Below, piece by piece: positions 26,996 to 35,349 of a stretch of 64,000 bases of DNA. The DNA is from Flavihumibacter sp. UBA7668 (lineage in GTDB: Bacteria; Bacteroidota; Bacteroidia; Chitinophagales; Chitinophagaceae), in NCBI RefSeq assembly GCF_002483205.1, contig NZ_DLHM01000004.1, positions 882,891 through 946,890 on the forward strand, in the 5' to 3' direction. Made by a program: the position numbers and the translations under genes. The notes below the pieces were generated by a model that saw only the letters and a list, made by a program, of their open reading frames with translations, was not told the DNA's origin and did not search any database. How positions within the stretch are numbered: the first letter of the stretch is position 1; every line of letters begins with the position of its first letter.

Positions 26996-27919
26996 ATGAC
27001 TATGACCGAAAGAGATTCCTGCCAATTGGGTTCCTATGTATTGGGTACGGCCGGCCTTGGTGGGGTATGGGGTTCGACCGATCCCGAATCCTCTGTTCGA
27101 ACTATTCTGAGTGCACTTGCAAGCGGAATTTCCTATATAGATACAGCACCCGCCTACGGTGATGGTGAAGCATTTACAGGTGAAGCCCTCCGGAGATGGA
27201 AAGGGAAGCCTCCTTTAGTCAGTACCAAAGTTGGTCGTCTAAAAAGTTATGCCTCGGATCAGGGAATATATGATTATACTCCCGGCAGTATGGTTGTAAG
27301 TGTTGAAAACAGCCTGGTTCAACTAGGGTGTTCTGTACTTGATGTGCTTTTCCTGCATGAACCGGCTGCTATTCCAATCCATCAGGTAGAAGCAGCTGTA
27401 AATGAAATGCAGGCATTTAAGAAGCGCGGCTATGCAAGAAAAATTGGACTGGGTGGAAACTATCCATCCTCCTTCTCAAAATACCTGAACGACGGGGTTT
27501 TTGATATTGTAATGGAATACAATCGCCTGAATGCCTGCTGTACGGATGCATTGACATCAACGCTTCCAGAATGCCTGAACACTAACACTGAGTATTGGGC
27601 CGCCAGTCCTCTGTATATGGGATTGCTGGGCCGGCGATTTCAGGAGTTTACAGAAACCTGTCCAAACTGGCTGAATCAGCAGGCAGTGGATGCTGCACTA
27701 AAACTGCAAAAGGTAGCGGACGAGAATCAGCTATCACTTACCTCACTCGGATTTCGCTTTTTACAGAATATTCCCTTTCCCATTAAAATCGTACTTGGAC
27801 CTTCCAATCAACAGGAACTGGAAGAAACCCTGACCGCAATAATGCAGGGGCCACTACCATCCACCCTATACCAGAACTTGCTGAAAAGAATTAATGAAGC
27901 AAAAAATAACAAGATTTAA
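26996..27919 (+). CDS. Aldo/keto reductase, D-threo-aldose (fucose/galactose) dehydrogenase-like
   Basis: A 307-residue NAD(P)-dependent aldo/keto reductase. Catalytic residues are visible: Asp and Tyr in YIDTAPAYGDGEAFTGEAL, Lys in PLVSTKVGRL and His in DVLFLHEPAA. The N-terminal TAGLGGVWG and the overall pattern resemble AKRs annotated as D-threo-aldose 1-dehydrogenase, which oxidise L-fucose, L-galactose or similar aldoses to lactones. It is the first gene of a catabolic run (AKR, enolase superfamily, symporter, mutarotase) leading into the SusC/SusD locus. The next gene begins one base after its stop. Assignment to the superfamily is firm; the sugar specificity is inferred from sequence flavour and neighbours. 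Confidence 0.87.
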   Translation: MTMTERDSCQLGSYVLGTAGLGGVWGSTDPESSVRTILSALASGISYIDTAPAYGDGEAFTGEALRRWKGKPPLVSTKVGRLKSYASDQGIYDYTPGSMVVSVENSLVQLGCSVLDVLFLHEPAAIPIHQVEAAVNEMQAFKKRGYARKIGLGGNYPSSFSKYLNDGVFDIVMEYNRLNACCTDALTSTLPECLNTNTEYWAASPLYMGLLGRRFQEFTETCPNWLNQQAVDAALKLQKVADENQLSLTSLGFRFLQNIPFPIKIVLGPSNQQELEETLTAIMQGPLPSTLYQNLLKRINEAKNNKI

Positions 27920-27920
27920 A

Positions 27921-29093
27921 ATGCATCAAATCGACCTGGAAACCTTTTCTATCCAACGTGTACAATTAAGAGTACTTGAACCCGTTCCTACTGTTACTCC
28001 CTTTCAGGATGCAACTATGGGACCTTTTAATAAATTTGGTCTGTCTATCCTTACAATTGAAGATGAAGATGGAAATATTGGTGAAGCACCAATATTTAAT
28101 ACCTATATAAACATTTTAGAAAAATGTTTATTTCCGATATTATTTTATAACGATGGGTTGCCTTATAAAGAATTATTCAAATTGTTGTATTGGTCGATTC
28201 GAAATGAGGGATTCAGAGGGCAGGCGGCTGCATTACTGGGTCAGTTGGATCTGGCACTATATGATCTCGCGGCCCGCAGGAAGGGGCTGCCGATGTATAA
28301 ATTTTTAAACGCAGACAGAAACTGGGCAAGAATGTATGGAAGTGGGGGAGGAACCAATTACAGTTTCAAGGAACTGGAAGAAGAAATCGGGAAATTTCTG
28401 GATGCAGGTGCAGATTGCGTTAAAATGAAAATCGGCCGTAATTTCGGAACTGACATGGTAAAAGACGTTGAGCGGATAAAGTTTGTCAGAAGCTTAATCG
28501 GAAATCAGGTAGCACTGGCTGTGGATGCCAATCAGATATGGACATTAAGCCAGTCGATTGAATTTTTAAACAAAGTGTCTGACCTTGATATCGCCTGGTT
28601 GGAAGAGCCCATACACTCCGCTGCCTATGCAGACATAGAAGAACTTTGCAAACAATCCAATACAAAAATTGCTTATGGCGAATCTGAACGGTCCGGAAAA
28701 ATGTTTCCCGCTCTTGTTAATGCCGGAGTTAAACACCTGCAGCCAGTACCTACACATTTAGGTGGTATTCAGGAATGGAAAGAAGTGCGTGATCTGGCAG
28801 TAAAACAGGGTATCGATTTTTCTTCAGGCGGTTATTCCCTGTATACAGCCTCTTTCCTTGCCACTGCTCCTGAAAAATGTCCTGTTGAATACCTGTATTC
28901 CATCATGTTTGGTCTCGAAGAATATTTTATGGTCAAACCTGATTGGAAAAATGGAAAATATATTTTTCCTGAAGTAGAGGGACTGCCCATACGAATTGAT
29001 TGGGATTATTGGAGTAATAACAGGAAAATTATAGTGCATCGAATCTGGAGTAAAGACAATGTTATGAAATATTCTCCGGTAGTTAATATGTAA
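27921..29093 (+). CDS. Enolase-superfamily protein (mandelate racemase-like), altered active site
   Basis: A 390-residue protein of the mandelate racemase/muconate lactonising group, which abstract a proton alpha to a carboxylate with Mg2+; sugar-acid dehydratases belong here. The KxK motif is CVKMKIGR (Lys168, Lys170) and the metal ligands are Asp202 (VDANQIW), Glu228 (WLEEP) and Glu254 (YGESERSG). The usual QPDxTxxGG reads QPVPTHLGG, and the region expected to hold the general-base His reads GIDFSSGGYS with no His. The chemistry may therefore differ from classical dehydratases. ATG 27921 is chosen because it follows the AKR stop by one base; an in-frame ATG at 27894 would overlap that gene. 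Probable role: sugar-acid processing after the AKR. Confidence 0.85.
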   Translation: MHQIDLETFSIQRVQLRVLEPVPTVTPFQDATMGPFNKFGLSILTIEDEDGNIGEAPIFNTYINILEKCLFPILFYNDGLPYKELFKLLYWSIRNEGFRGQAAALLGQLDLALYDLAARRKGLPMYKFLNADRNWARMYGSGGGTNYSFKELEEEIGKFLDAGADCVKMKIGRNFGTDMVKDVERIKFVRSLIGNQVALAVDANQIWTLSQSIEFLNKVSDLDIAWLEEPIHSAAYADIEELCKQSNTKIAYGESERSGKMFPALVNAGVKHLQPVPTHLGGIQEWKEVRDLAVKQGIDFSSGGYSLYTASFLATAPEKCPVEYLYSIMFGLEEYFMVKPDWKNGKYIFPEVEGLPIRIDWDYWSNNRKIIVHRIWSKDNVMKYSPVVNM

Positions 29094-29113
29094 CAGGCTT
29101 AAAGAAACAACTG

Positions 29114-30679
29114 ATGAAAATTACACTTTCGACATTGGATTTTATCGTATTGGTAGTTTATATAATACTGCTACTATTGATCGGATTCTATCTGAACAGA
29201 AAGTCTGCAAAGAGTAATGCCGATATTTTTCTTGGTGGCAGAATGTTACGGTGGTGGCAAATTGGGTTGAGTTTGTTCAGCGCAAACGCCGGACCAATGA
29301 TGTTAATAGGTTTTGCCGGTATAGGATTTTCGCATGGTGTGGTAGGAAGTAATTTTGAATGGCTGGCCTGGATATTTCTTCTTATCCTGGCTATGTTTTT
29401 TCTGCCACATTACCTCGCTACAAAAATCAGTACAATGCCACAGTTTCTAAAACTGAGGTTCGGAAATCGCTGTTATAATTTTCTTACTATATACAGTTTA
29501 ATTTCCATTCTGCTGGTTTGGTTGGGTAGTGCATTGTACGCAGGCGGCTTAATCATCTCCCAGATTTTTGGCTGGCCATTGATGTATTCTGTGATTGTGG
29601 TAACCATTATAGCAACAAGTTTTACTGCTGTAGGCGGATTAAAAGCGGTGGTTCGAACCGGTATTTTTCAATCGGTCATAATTATAGTTTCCTCTATCAT
29701 TTTGTCGTGGCTTGCGTTGAAACAAATTGGTGGTATCGACCGTTTTGTAACTGCCGTTCCGGATGATTACTGGAAATTATTCAGACCGGCTTCAGATCCT
29801 CAATATTCCTGGATAGCTATCATTACCGGTTATCCTGTAGTTGCCATTTATTACTGGTGTGCAGATCAAACTATTGTACAGAAAGTACTGGCGGCAAAAA
29901 ATTTGAAAGAAGGTCAATTCGGTGCTTTGTTGCTGGCAGTACTAAAAATAATTATGCCGCTGATCTTTATATTTCCAGGAATGATGTGTTATGTGTTATA
30001 CAGGGATCTGGCACAGGAAGATAATGCCTATATAACACTGGTGACGAATTTGATGCCAGCCGGATTATTAGGGTTATGCCTTGCTGCAATTATTGCTGCA
30101 TTAATAGATACGGTTTCATCCGGATTGAATTCTTTCAGTACTGTTTTTACATTAGATATTGCGGGCAGAATTTGGGAATTGGATGATAAAGCAAGAATTC
30201 GTATAGGTAAATGGATTACTGTGGTAGCTGGTCTGTTAGCAATTGGTATTGCTTTTCTTTTTTCCAGATCAGGGAAAGGTTTTTTTGAATTAAGTCAGGG
30301 TATGGTTTCTATTCTGGCACCCCCTCTTTCAGTGGTGTTTATAACAGGTATTCTTTGGAAAAGAATGAATAGTACAGCAGCAGAATTTGTATTGTATGGG
30401 GGAGGGTTGATTTGTTTGCTGGTCGGTATTTGTAATGTGTTAAATCTTCCCTATGCAGGCTTCTGGCCACATTTTCTGATTTTATCTGTTTATCTTTTTG
30501 TTGGATTATTGACGGTAGCTGTTTTTGTATCTATGGTATACAAACCTGCCCTTATTCCTACATCATTACCTACCCTGCTTGAAACTGACAAAACAAATGG
30601 AAAAGAATTGAGAATGGTTTGGTTGGGATGGATATTGCTAGGACTATTCATGTTGTTTATTTATTGGAACTTTAGATAA
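29114..30679 (+). CDS. Sodium:solute symporter (SSS family)
   Basis: A 521-residue inner-membrane transporter with about 13-14 membrane helices. The first helix (LDFIVLVVYIILLLLIGFYLN), the motif NADIFLGGRMLRWWQIGLSLFSANAG, the TAVGGLKAVVRTGIFQ segment and AALIDTVSSGLNSFSTVFTLDI are characteristic of SSS sugar symporters (SGLT-type). It would import a monosaccharide or sugar acid with Na+. It starts 20 bases after the enolase-superfamily gene and precedes the mutarotase gene by about 30 bases, so it is the uptake step of the same catabolic operon. Confidence 0.92.
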   Translation: MKITLSTLDFIVLVVYIILLLLIGFYLNRKSAKSNADIFLGGRMLRWWQIGLSLFSANAGPMMLIGFAGIGFSHGVVGSNFEWLAWIFLLILAMFFLPHYLATKISTMPQFLKLRFGNRCYNFLTIYSLISILLVWLGSALYAGGLIISQIFGWPLMYSVIVVTIIATSFTAVGGLKAVVRTGIFQSVIIIVSSIILSWLALKQIGGIDRFVTAVPDDYWKLFRPASDPQYSWIAIITGYPVVAIYYWCADQTIVQKVLAAKNLKEGQFGALLLAVLKIIMPLIFIFPGMMCYVLYRDLAQEDNAYITLVTNLMPAGLLGLCLAAIIAALIDTVSSGLNSFSTVFTLDIAGRIWELDDKARIRIGKWITVVAGLLAIGIAFLFSRSGKGFFELSQGMVSILAPPLSVVFITGILWKRMNSTAAEFVLYGGGLICLLVGICNVLNLPYAGFWPHFLILSVYLFVGLLTVAVFVSMVYKPALIPTSLPTLLETDKTNGKELRMVWLGWILLGLFMLFIYWNFR

Positions 30680-30710
30680 GAGGAGAATAATAATATCAAA
30701 AATATCTACG

Positions 30711-31115
30711 ATGAGGTACCTGTTCTGTATGCTGTTAATTTTAACTATTATCTCCTGTAAGGAGATAAAGGAAGAACAACATCTATTTGTGGTAATGATT
30801 CATCCGGACAATAAAAAATTAGCCGAATACCTCGAGTATCATAAAAATATCTGGCCTGAAGTGGAAGCCGGGTTTAAAAAAGCAGGATATCGCGAAATAA
30901 AACTATTCAGGTACCAACATGTGGTTGTAATGACCGTTACTGTTCCCATTGACGCTGATTTGGGTGAAATGGGTAAATTGGCAGAATCAAGTGATAAACG
31001 ATGTGCAGAATGGAATCGGTTGATGGAAAATTATCAAATAGGCATACCTGGAACAGAAAAAGGACAGAAGTGGGTGGAAGTAAATGAATTTTATTCGTTT
31101 AAAAACCCGGATTGA
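30711..31115 (+). CDS. Lipoprotein of the L-rhamnose mutarotase (RhaM) family
   Basis: A 134-residue protein of the RhaM/DUF718 family, which interconverts alpha and beta anomers of 6-deoxy sugars. The catalytic His is in EYHKNIWPEVEAGFKKAGY (His44), and the C-terminal MGKLAESSDKRCAEWNRLM and WVEVNEFYSF match the family. Unlike cytoplasmic RhaM, it begins with MRYLFCMLLILTIISCKE, a lipoprotein signal with lipobox IISC and lipidated Cys16, so it should sit in the envelope. This places mutarotation before uptake by the neighbouring symporter. It ends 7 bases before the convergent AraC gene. Confidence 0.88.
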   Translation: MRYLFCMLLILTIISCKEIKEEQHLFVVMIHPDNKKLAEYLEYHKNIWPEVEAGFKKAGYREIKLFRYQHVVVMTVTVPIDADLGEMGKLAESSDKRCAEWNRLMENYQIGIPGTEKGQKWVEVNEFYSFKNPD

Positions 31116-31122
31116 TTCATTA

Positions 31123-32001
31123 TTAAATTTCATCTGTATCTGACATCTGATAGCGTTTTAAAAATTGCTTGGGTGATATTCCATGGGTTTCTTTAAAATG
31201 CTTATTGAAGTTGGAAATATTATTGTAGCCACTGTTATAGCAGGCTTCAGATACATTGTGCGTATGTTCCAATAATAGCTTGGATGCATGGCCAATCCGT
31301 AATTCTTTGATAAAGGCAGTCAGTGTACGTCCTGTTTTGGATTTGAAGAAACGACAAAATGCAGAGGAAGACATTGGTATGATAGCTGCTACTTCCTCCA
31401 GTGTAATATTATTTCTGAAATTCTTGAAAATGTATTCAAAAACATTATTAATATTATTCGCTTCATTGGAACTTTCAATTATGTTGCAGCCAGGTGAACT
31501 TAACTGATGAGCTGTAGGTGAACCTGCCATTAAATCCAATAACTGTAAAAGTAATGCCGCTCTGATAAGCCCTTTTTCATACAACATTTGCTGCATGATC
31601 ATTTTGGCTTTGATAATCGTTTCACCGGAGAATAAGATTCCATTTGCTGCATCCGCAAACAATTGCTTCAGATGTTTGGCTTCCGGTTTGCAATAGATTT
31701 CATCTCCCAGAAAATTGGGAAAAAAATGAATAATTATTGCGTGAGCAGGAGCATGCTCATCAATGGTTTGATAGTATTGCCAGCAATGGGGAAGATAACT
31801 AGCCATCAGTACTAATTCAGTTCCTTCAAAATCTGCTATGTGATCACCAATGAATCGCTTTCCGCTGCAGTTTTCTAATAATGCTATCTCATAATTAACA
31901 TGGCAGCGAAAAGACTGATATTTTTTAATTTCTAAAAATTCAGATCGAATTGTGAAAGATTGATCAGGAGGGAAAGTGAAGTTTTCGTATATGAATTGCA
32001 T
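31123..32001 (-). CDS. AraC family regulator of the SusCD locus
   Basis: A 292-residue transcription factor. The N-terminal part (about 1-180) looks like a cupin-type sugar-sensing domain (FRCHVNYEIALLENCSGKRF and the following DFEGTELVLMASYLPHCWQYY). The C-terminal part holds two AraC helix-turn-helix motifs: NITLEEVAAIIPMSSSAFCRF and NVSEACYNSGYNNISNFNKHF, ending in GISPKQFLKRYQ. It diverges from susC with a 202-base gap and is the likely activator of the locus. No signal peptide or membrane helix is present, so it is a cytoplasmic one-component regulator rather than a hybrid two-component system. Confidence 0.92.
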   Translation of the reverse strand: MQFIYENFTFPPDQSFTIRSEFLEIKKYQSFRCHVNYEIALLENCSGKRFIGDHIADFEGTELVLMASYLPHCWQYYQTIDEHAPAHAIIIHFFPNFLGDEIYCKPEAKHLKQLFADAANGILFSGETIIKAKMIMQQMLYEKGLIRAALLLQLLDLMAGSPTAHQLSSPGCNIIESSNEANNINNVFEYIFKNFRNNITLEEVAAIIPMSSSAFCRFFKSKTGRTLTAFIKELRIGHASKLLLEHTHNVSEACYNSGYNNISNFNKHFKETHGISPKQFLKRYQMSDTDEI

Positions 32002-32203
32002 TGCTCAGTTATGGCTTTTTGAAACTGGTTTTGAAAAGATACTGATAATACATCGGTTTTTATAAAAAAATTAATCCTGCAAAAATAGCATCAAACCTAG
32101 TCAATTTCATTGTTGGGGCAGTTGGTTTATTTAACAAATTTTAGGGTACTTAATTATTCCCTTAAGACAAGGTTCATTTTAGCCAAATTCTAACTATTTA
32201 TTT
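32002..32203. promoter_or_regulatory. Divergent araC/susC promoter region
   Basis: 202 bases, AT-rich. Two direct copies of TTTTGAAA lie at 32017-32024 and 32029-32036, one helical turn apart, close to the araC start, as expected for AraC half-sites. I found no clear Bacteroidota minus-7 element upstream of susC. Confidence 0.35.
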
Positions 32204-35200
32204 ATGAGTAAACTAACGAAATTGCTATTTACTGCAATCTGTATCGGCTGTTTTACGCTTCTTTCTCTTGCCGCTTTGGCACAGGGAAATGTAAAAATTA
32301 CAGGCCGTGTAGTTGCTTCCGAAGACCAGGCTCCATTACAGGGAGCTACTATTGTTGTTGATGGTACGAATACAACAATACTTTCAGATGCAGATGGAAG
32401 ATTTGAAATTAGTGTACCAAAAAATGCCCGACTGTCTGTTTCTATGGTTGGATTTCAGACTGGAAAATTTACCGCAGGAAACCTCCCTTTACTAATTGAA
32501 TTAACCAGGAAGGATGGTAGTATGGAGGAATTGGTTGTGGTAGGATATGGAACACAAAAGCGGGAATTACTGACGGGTTCCGTGGTAACTATGAAGATGG
32601 ATGAACCCCGCCGTAATACCCCAACTACATCATTAGGTAATCTTCTTGCCGGGCAAATGGCCGGAGTTCGGGTAGGTACGCCAAATGGAATTCCTGGAAC
32701 ACAGCCCGGTATAAGTGTAAGGGTTGGAACTTCGTTTAATGCGCAGAATGTATTATTTGTGATCGATGGAAAAGTAAGCGGTGCAGGTGATTTCAATAAC
32801 CTTAGTCCAAATGATATAGAAAACATTTCAGTACTTAAAGATGCGGCCTCTTCAGCAGTTTATGGATCAAGAGCAGCAGGTGGTGTAATTGTTGTAACAA
32901 CACGCCGGGGTAAATCCGGAAAACCACAGATCAACTATTCCTTCAGCACCGGTTTTGAAAAACGAGGGAAAAATGCGGAGTTGACCAGTGCGGTGGAAAC
33001 CGGTGAATTGTATAATAGAATCAATCCAACTTCTGATCCTGCCGGGTGGAAATGGACGGAGGATGATCTTGAATATTTCCGGGGTATCAACAATGGATGG
33101 GGCTATGACCAGCTGGATGCTGTATGGAAAGATCCTTCAACAACAGCTCATAATCTGGGGATTTCCGGTGGTGGAGACAAAATCAAATATTTTGTTGGAG
33201 GCTCCTATATCAAACAGGGTGCATTCATGAAAAACCTGACCTATGATAAGTATAATCTTCGCGCTAATATTACAGCAGACCTGACTAAAAATTTAAGTCT
33301 GTTTGCCGGACTAACGGTGAACAATAATCTTACGTATTCGCCAACGAATACATCCATAGGTGATATACAAGGAATTTATCGAAAGCAATTGCTCTGGCAA
33401 CCAGATCAGCCAGTGTGGACCGACGGTGGTAACCCGATCGATTATGGCTGGATCGGAAATGTTGGAGCAGAGGTTCGCGGAGATGGTGGGTATATTAAGG
33501 GAAATGCAATCAAACCAATTCTTAACCTTCAGGCTACCTATCGGATTCCGGCTATTAAAGGATTAAGTGCTTCTGCCCAGTTTAATAAATCCTATACCAA
33601 TAACCGAAGTAAATCCTACATGAAACAATATAACATGTGGGTAATGAAAAAAACCGGACTCCATCAGATCAGTACGGATGACAATGATCTGATTACGCTC
33701 AAAAGATCCTCTCAGGTGGGTAGAAGTTTTATAAGAGAAGATTATGGATGGAGCAATGATTATCAGTTAAATTTTCAAATAAGCTATGACCGAACCTTCA
33801 ATTCTGTTCATAATATAAAAAGCTGGTTGATTTATGAAAAAGCCGAAGCAAAAGGTGGTGGCATTTTTGCCGGACGTGAAAGTTTTCCTGTTTATTTAAC
33901 CGATCAGTGGTGGGCAGCCAGTGGCGATCGTCTGGATAGTTATGCCAATGGAACCCCCGAATTTATTACCGGTAGAAAATCCTGGGTTGGTCAGTTTTTT
34001 TATGATTATGATAATAAATACATGACGAGTTTCGCATATCGATATGATGGATCCATGAATTTTTCGCCTGACCAGCGATGGGGATTCTTTCCTTCAGCAT
34101 CTGCAGGATGGATTATTTCCAAAGAAAATTTTTTCAGTAAGGTGAAAAATGTAGAATTATTGAAATTACGCGCTTCTGCCGGATTGGTTGGTAACGATGG
34201 CATTGGCGGATGGCAATGGTTGCAATCCTATTCCTCAGCCAATTCAGCTTTCTTCGGAACTAACGGAGTAACGAATCCGGGTATTACCTATGGCTCTCTC
34301 GTTAATACTAATTTAACCTGGGAAAAATCCATGAATTATAATATTGGAGTGGATATTAATTTCCTTCAGCATTTTACAGCAAGTCTGGAATATTATAAAA
34401 CGAGAACCTATGATATTCTGGGTAGCCGGATTAATTCCGTTCCACCCACTTTTAGCAGATCCATTCCTGCCTCCAATTATGGAGAGATCAAAGCAAGTGG
34501 AATTGAAGCAATGATAGGATATAGAAACAATTCCGGTCAGCTTAATTATTATACCAATGTAAATCTGGCCTATGGAAATGCCAATTATGTAATACAGGAT
34601 CAGAATATCACCTATCCATGGCAAAAAAATCCGGGCAATTCAACCACGCGAATTACAGGTTATGAGGTAGACGGTATGATAAGGACGCAGGCAGATCTTG
34701 ATAAATTATTGGCTGCCAATCCAACTTATAAGTGGAACGGTGTTTCCCCTGCATTGGGGCAGCTTATCTACAAAGACTTAAGCGGTTTGGATGGAAAACC
34801 GGATGGTATAATTGATAACTGGGATATAACAACACTAAAGAAAAAAAATAATCCGATTTCAGTTGGCCTGAACCTGGGCTTGGAATGGAAAGGCTTTTCC
34901 ATAGATGCTACATTCAGCGGAAATTTTAATCAGTTCCGATATGTTAATAACCTGGTAACCGGCAACGTGGAATGGAACCGTATGTGGCGTAATTGGTATA
35001 CTAATGGCTGGTCTGAGCAAAATCCTACTGGAAGCTTGCCAAAACGATATTCTATTAATGACGGTACACAGTGGGTAACCAATTCTGAAAGCAGTTTTTG
35101 GTTGGAAAATTCAAGTTTTCTCAGAATGCGTTTATTAAATGTGGGCTATCAGATACCTGACCGCTACGTTCATAAAATCGGAATGCAGGGGCTCAAATTA

Positions 35201-35329
35201 TTCTTTAGCGGTTCCAATTTATTCATGATCAGCAGGTTTGGAAAGAATTTCTATGATCCGGAATTAGGTGATGGATTCTCTTATCCGACGATGAAAAATT
35301 TCAATTTCGGTGTTAATGTATCGCTATAA
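32204..35329 (+). CDS. susC: SusC/RagA family TonB-linked outer-membrane protein
   Basis: A 1041-residue outer-membrane transporter. Signal peptide ends at AALAQG; then a carboxypeptidase-regulatory-like beta-sandwich (about 28-100: ITGRVVASEDQAPLQGATIV), the SusC signature EELVVVGYGTQKRELLTGSVV, the plug domain with VLFVIDGKVSGAGDFNNLSP and ISVLKDAASSAVYGSRAAGGV, and the beta-barrel ending GVNVSL. It has no N-terminal STN domain, so it is not an ECF-sigma signalling type, in line with control by the AraC protein next door. It imports oligosaccharides through the TonB system together with SusD, which starts 20 bases later. Confidence 0.96.
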   Translation: MSKLTKLLFTAICIGCFTLLSLAALAQGNVKITGRVVASEDQAPLQGATIVVDGTNTTILSDADGRFEISVPKNARLSVSMVGFQTGKFTAGNLPLLIELTRKDGSMEELVVVGYGTQKRELLTGSVVTMKMDEPRRNTPTTSLGNLLAGQMAGVRVGTPNGIPGTQPGISVRVGTSFNAQNVLFVIDGKVSGAGDFNNLSPNDIENISVLKDAASSAVYGSRAAGGVIVVTTRRGKSGKPQINYSFSTGFEKRGKNAELTSAVETGELYNRINPTSDPAGWKWTEDDLEYFRGINNGWGYDQLDAVWKDPSTTAHNLGISGGGDKIKYFVGGSYIKQGAFMKNLTYDKYNLRANITADLTKNLSLFAGLTVNNNLTYSPTNTSIGDIQGIYRKQLLWQPDQPVWTDGGNPIDYGWIGNVGAEVRGDGGYIKGNAIKPILNLQATYRIPAIKGLSASAQFNKSYTNNRSKSYMKQYNMWVMKKTGLHQISTDDNDLITLKRSSQVGRSFIREDYGWSNDYQLNFQISYDRTFNSVHNIKSWLIYEKAEAKGGGIFAGRESFPVYLTDQWWAASGDRLDSYANGTPEFITGRKSWVGQFFYDYDNKYMTSFAYRYDGSMNFSPDQRWGFFPSASAGWIISKENFFSKVKNVELLKLRASAGLVGNDGIGGWQWLQSYSSANSAFFGTNGVTNPGITYGSLVNTNLTWEKSMNYNIGVDINFLQHFTASLEYYKTRTYDILGSRINSVPPTFSRSIPASNYGEIKASGIEAMIGYRNNSGQLNYYTNVNLAYGNANYVIQDQNITYPWQKNPGNSTTRITGYEVDGMIRTQADLDKLLAANPTYKWNGVSPALGQLIYKDLSGLDGKPDGIIDNWDITTLKKKNNPISVGLNLGLEWKGFSIDATFSGNFNQFRYVNNLVTGNVEWNRMWRNWYTNGWSEQNPTGSLPKRYSINDGTQWVTNSESSFWLENSSFLRMRLLNVGYQIPDRYVHKIGMQGLKLFFSGSNLFMISRFGKNFYDPELGDGFSYPTMKNFNFGVNVSL

Positions 35330-35349
35330 GTAGTAAAAAAAGTAACAGT

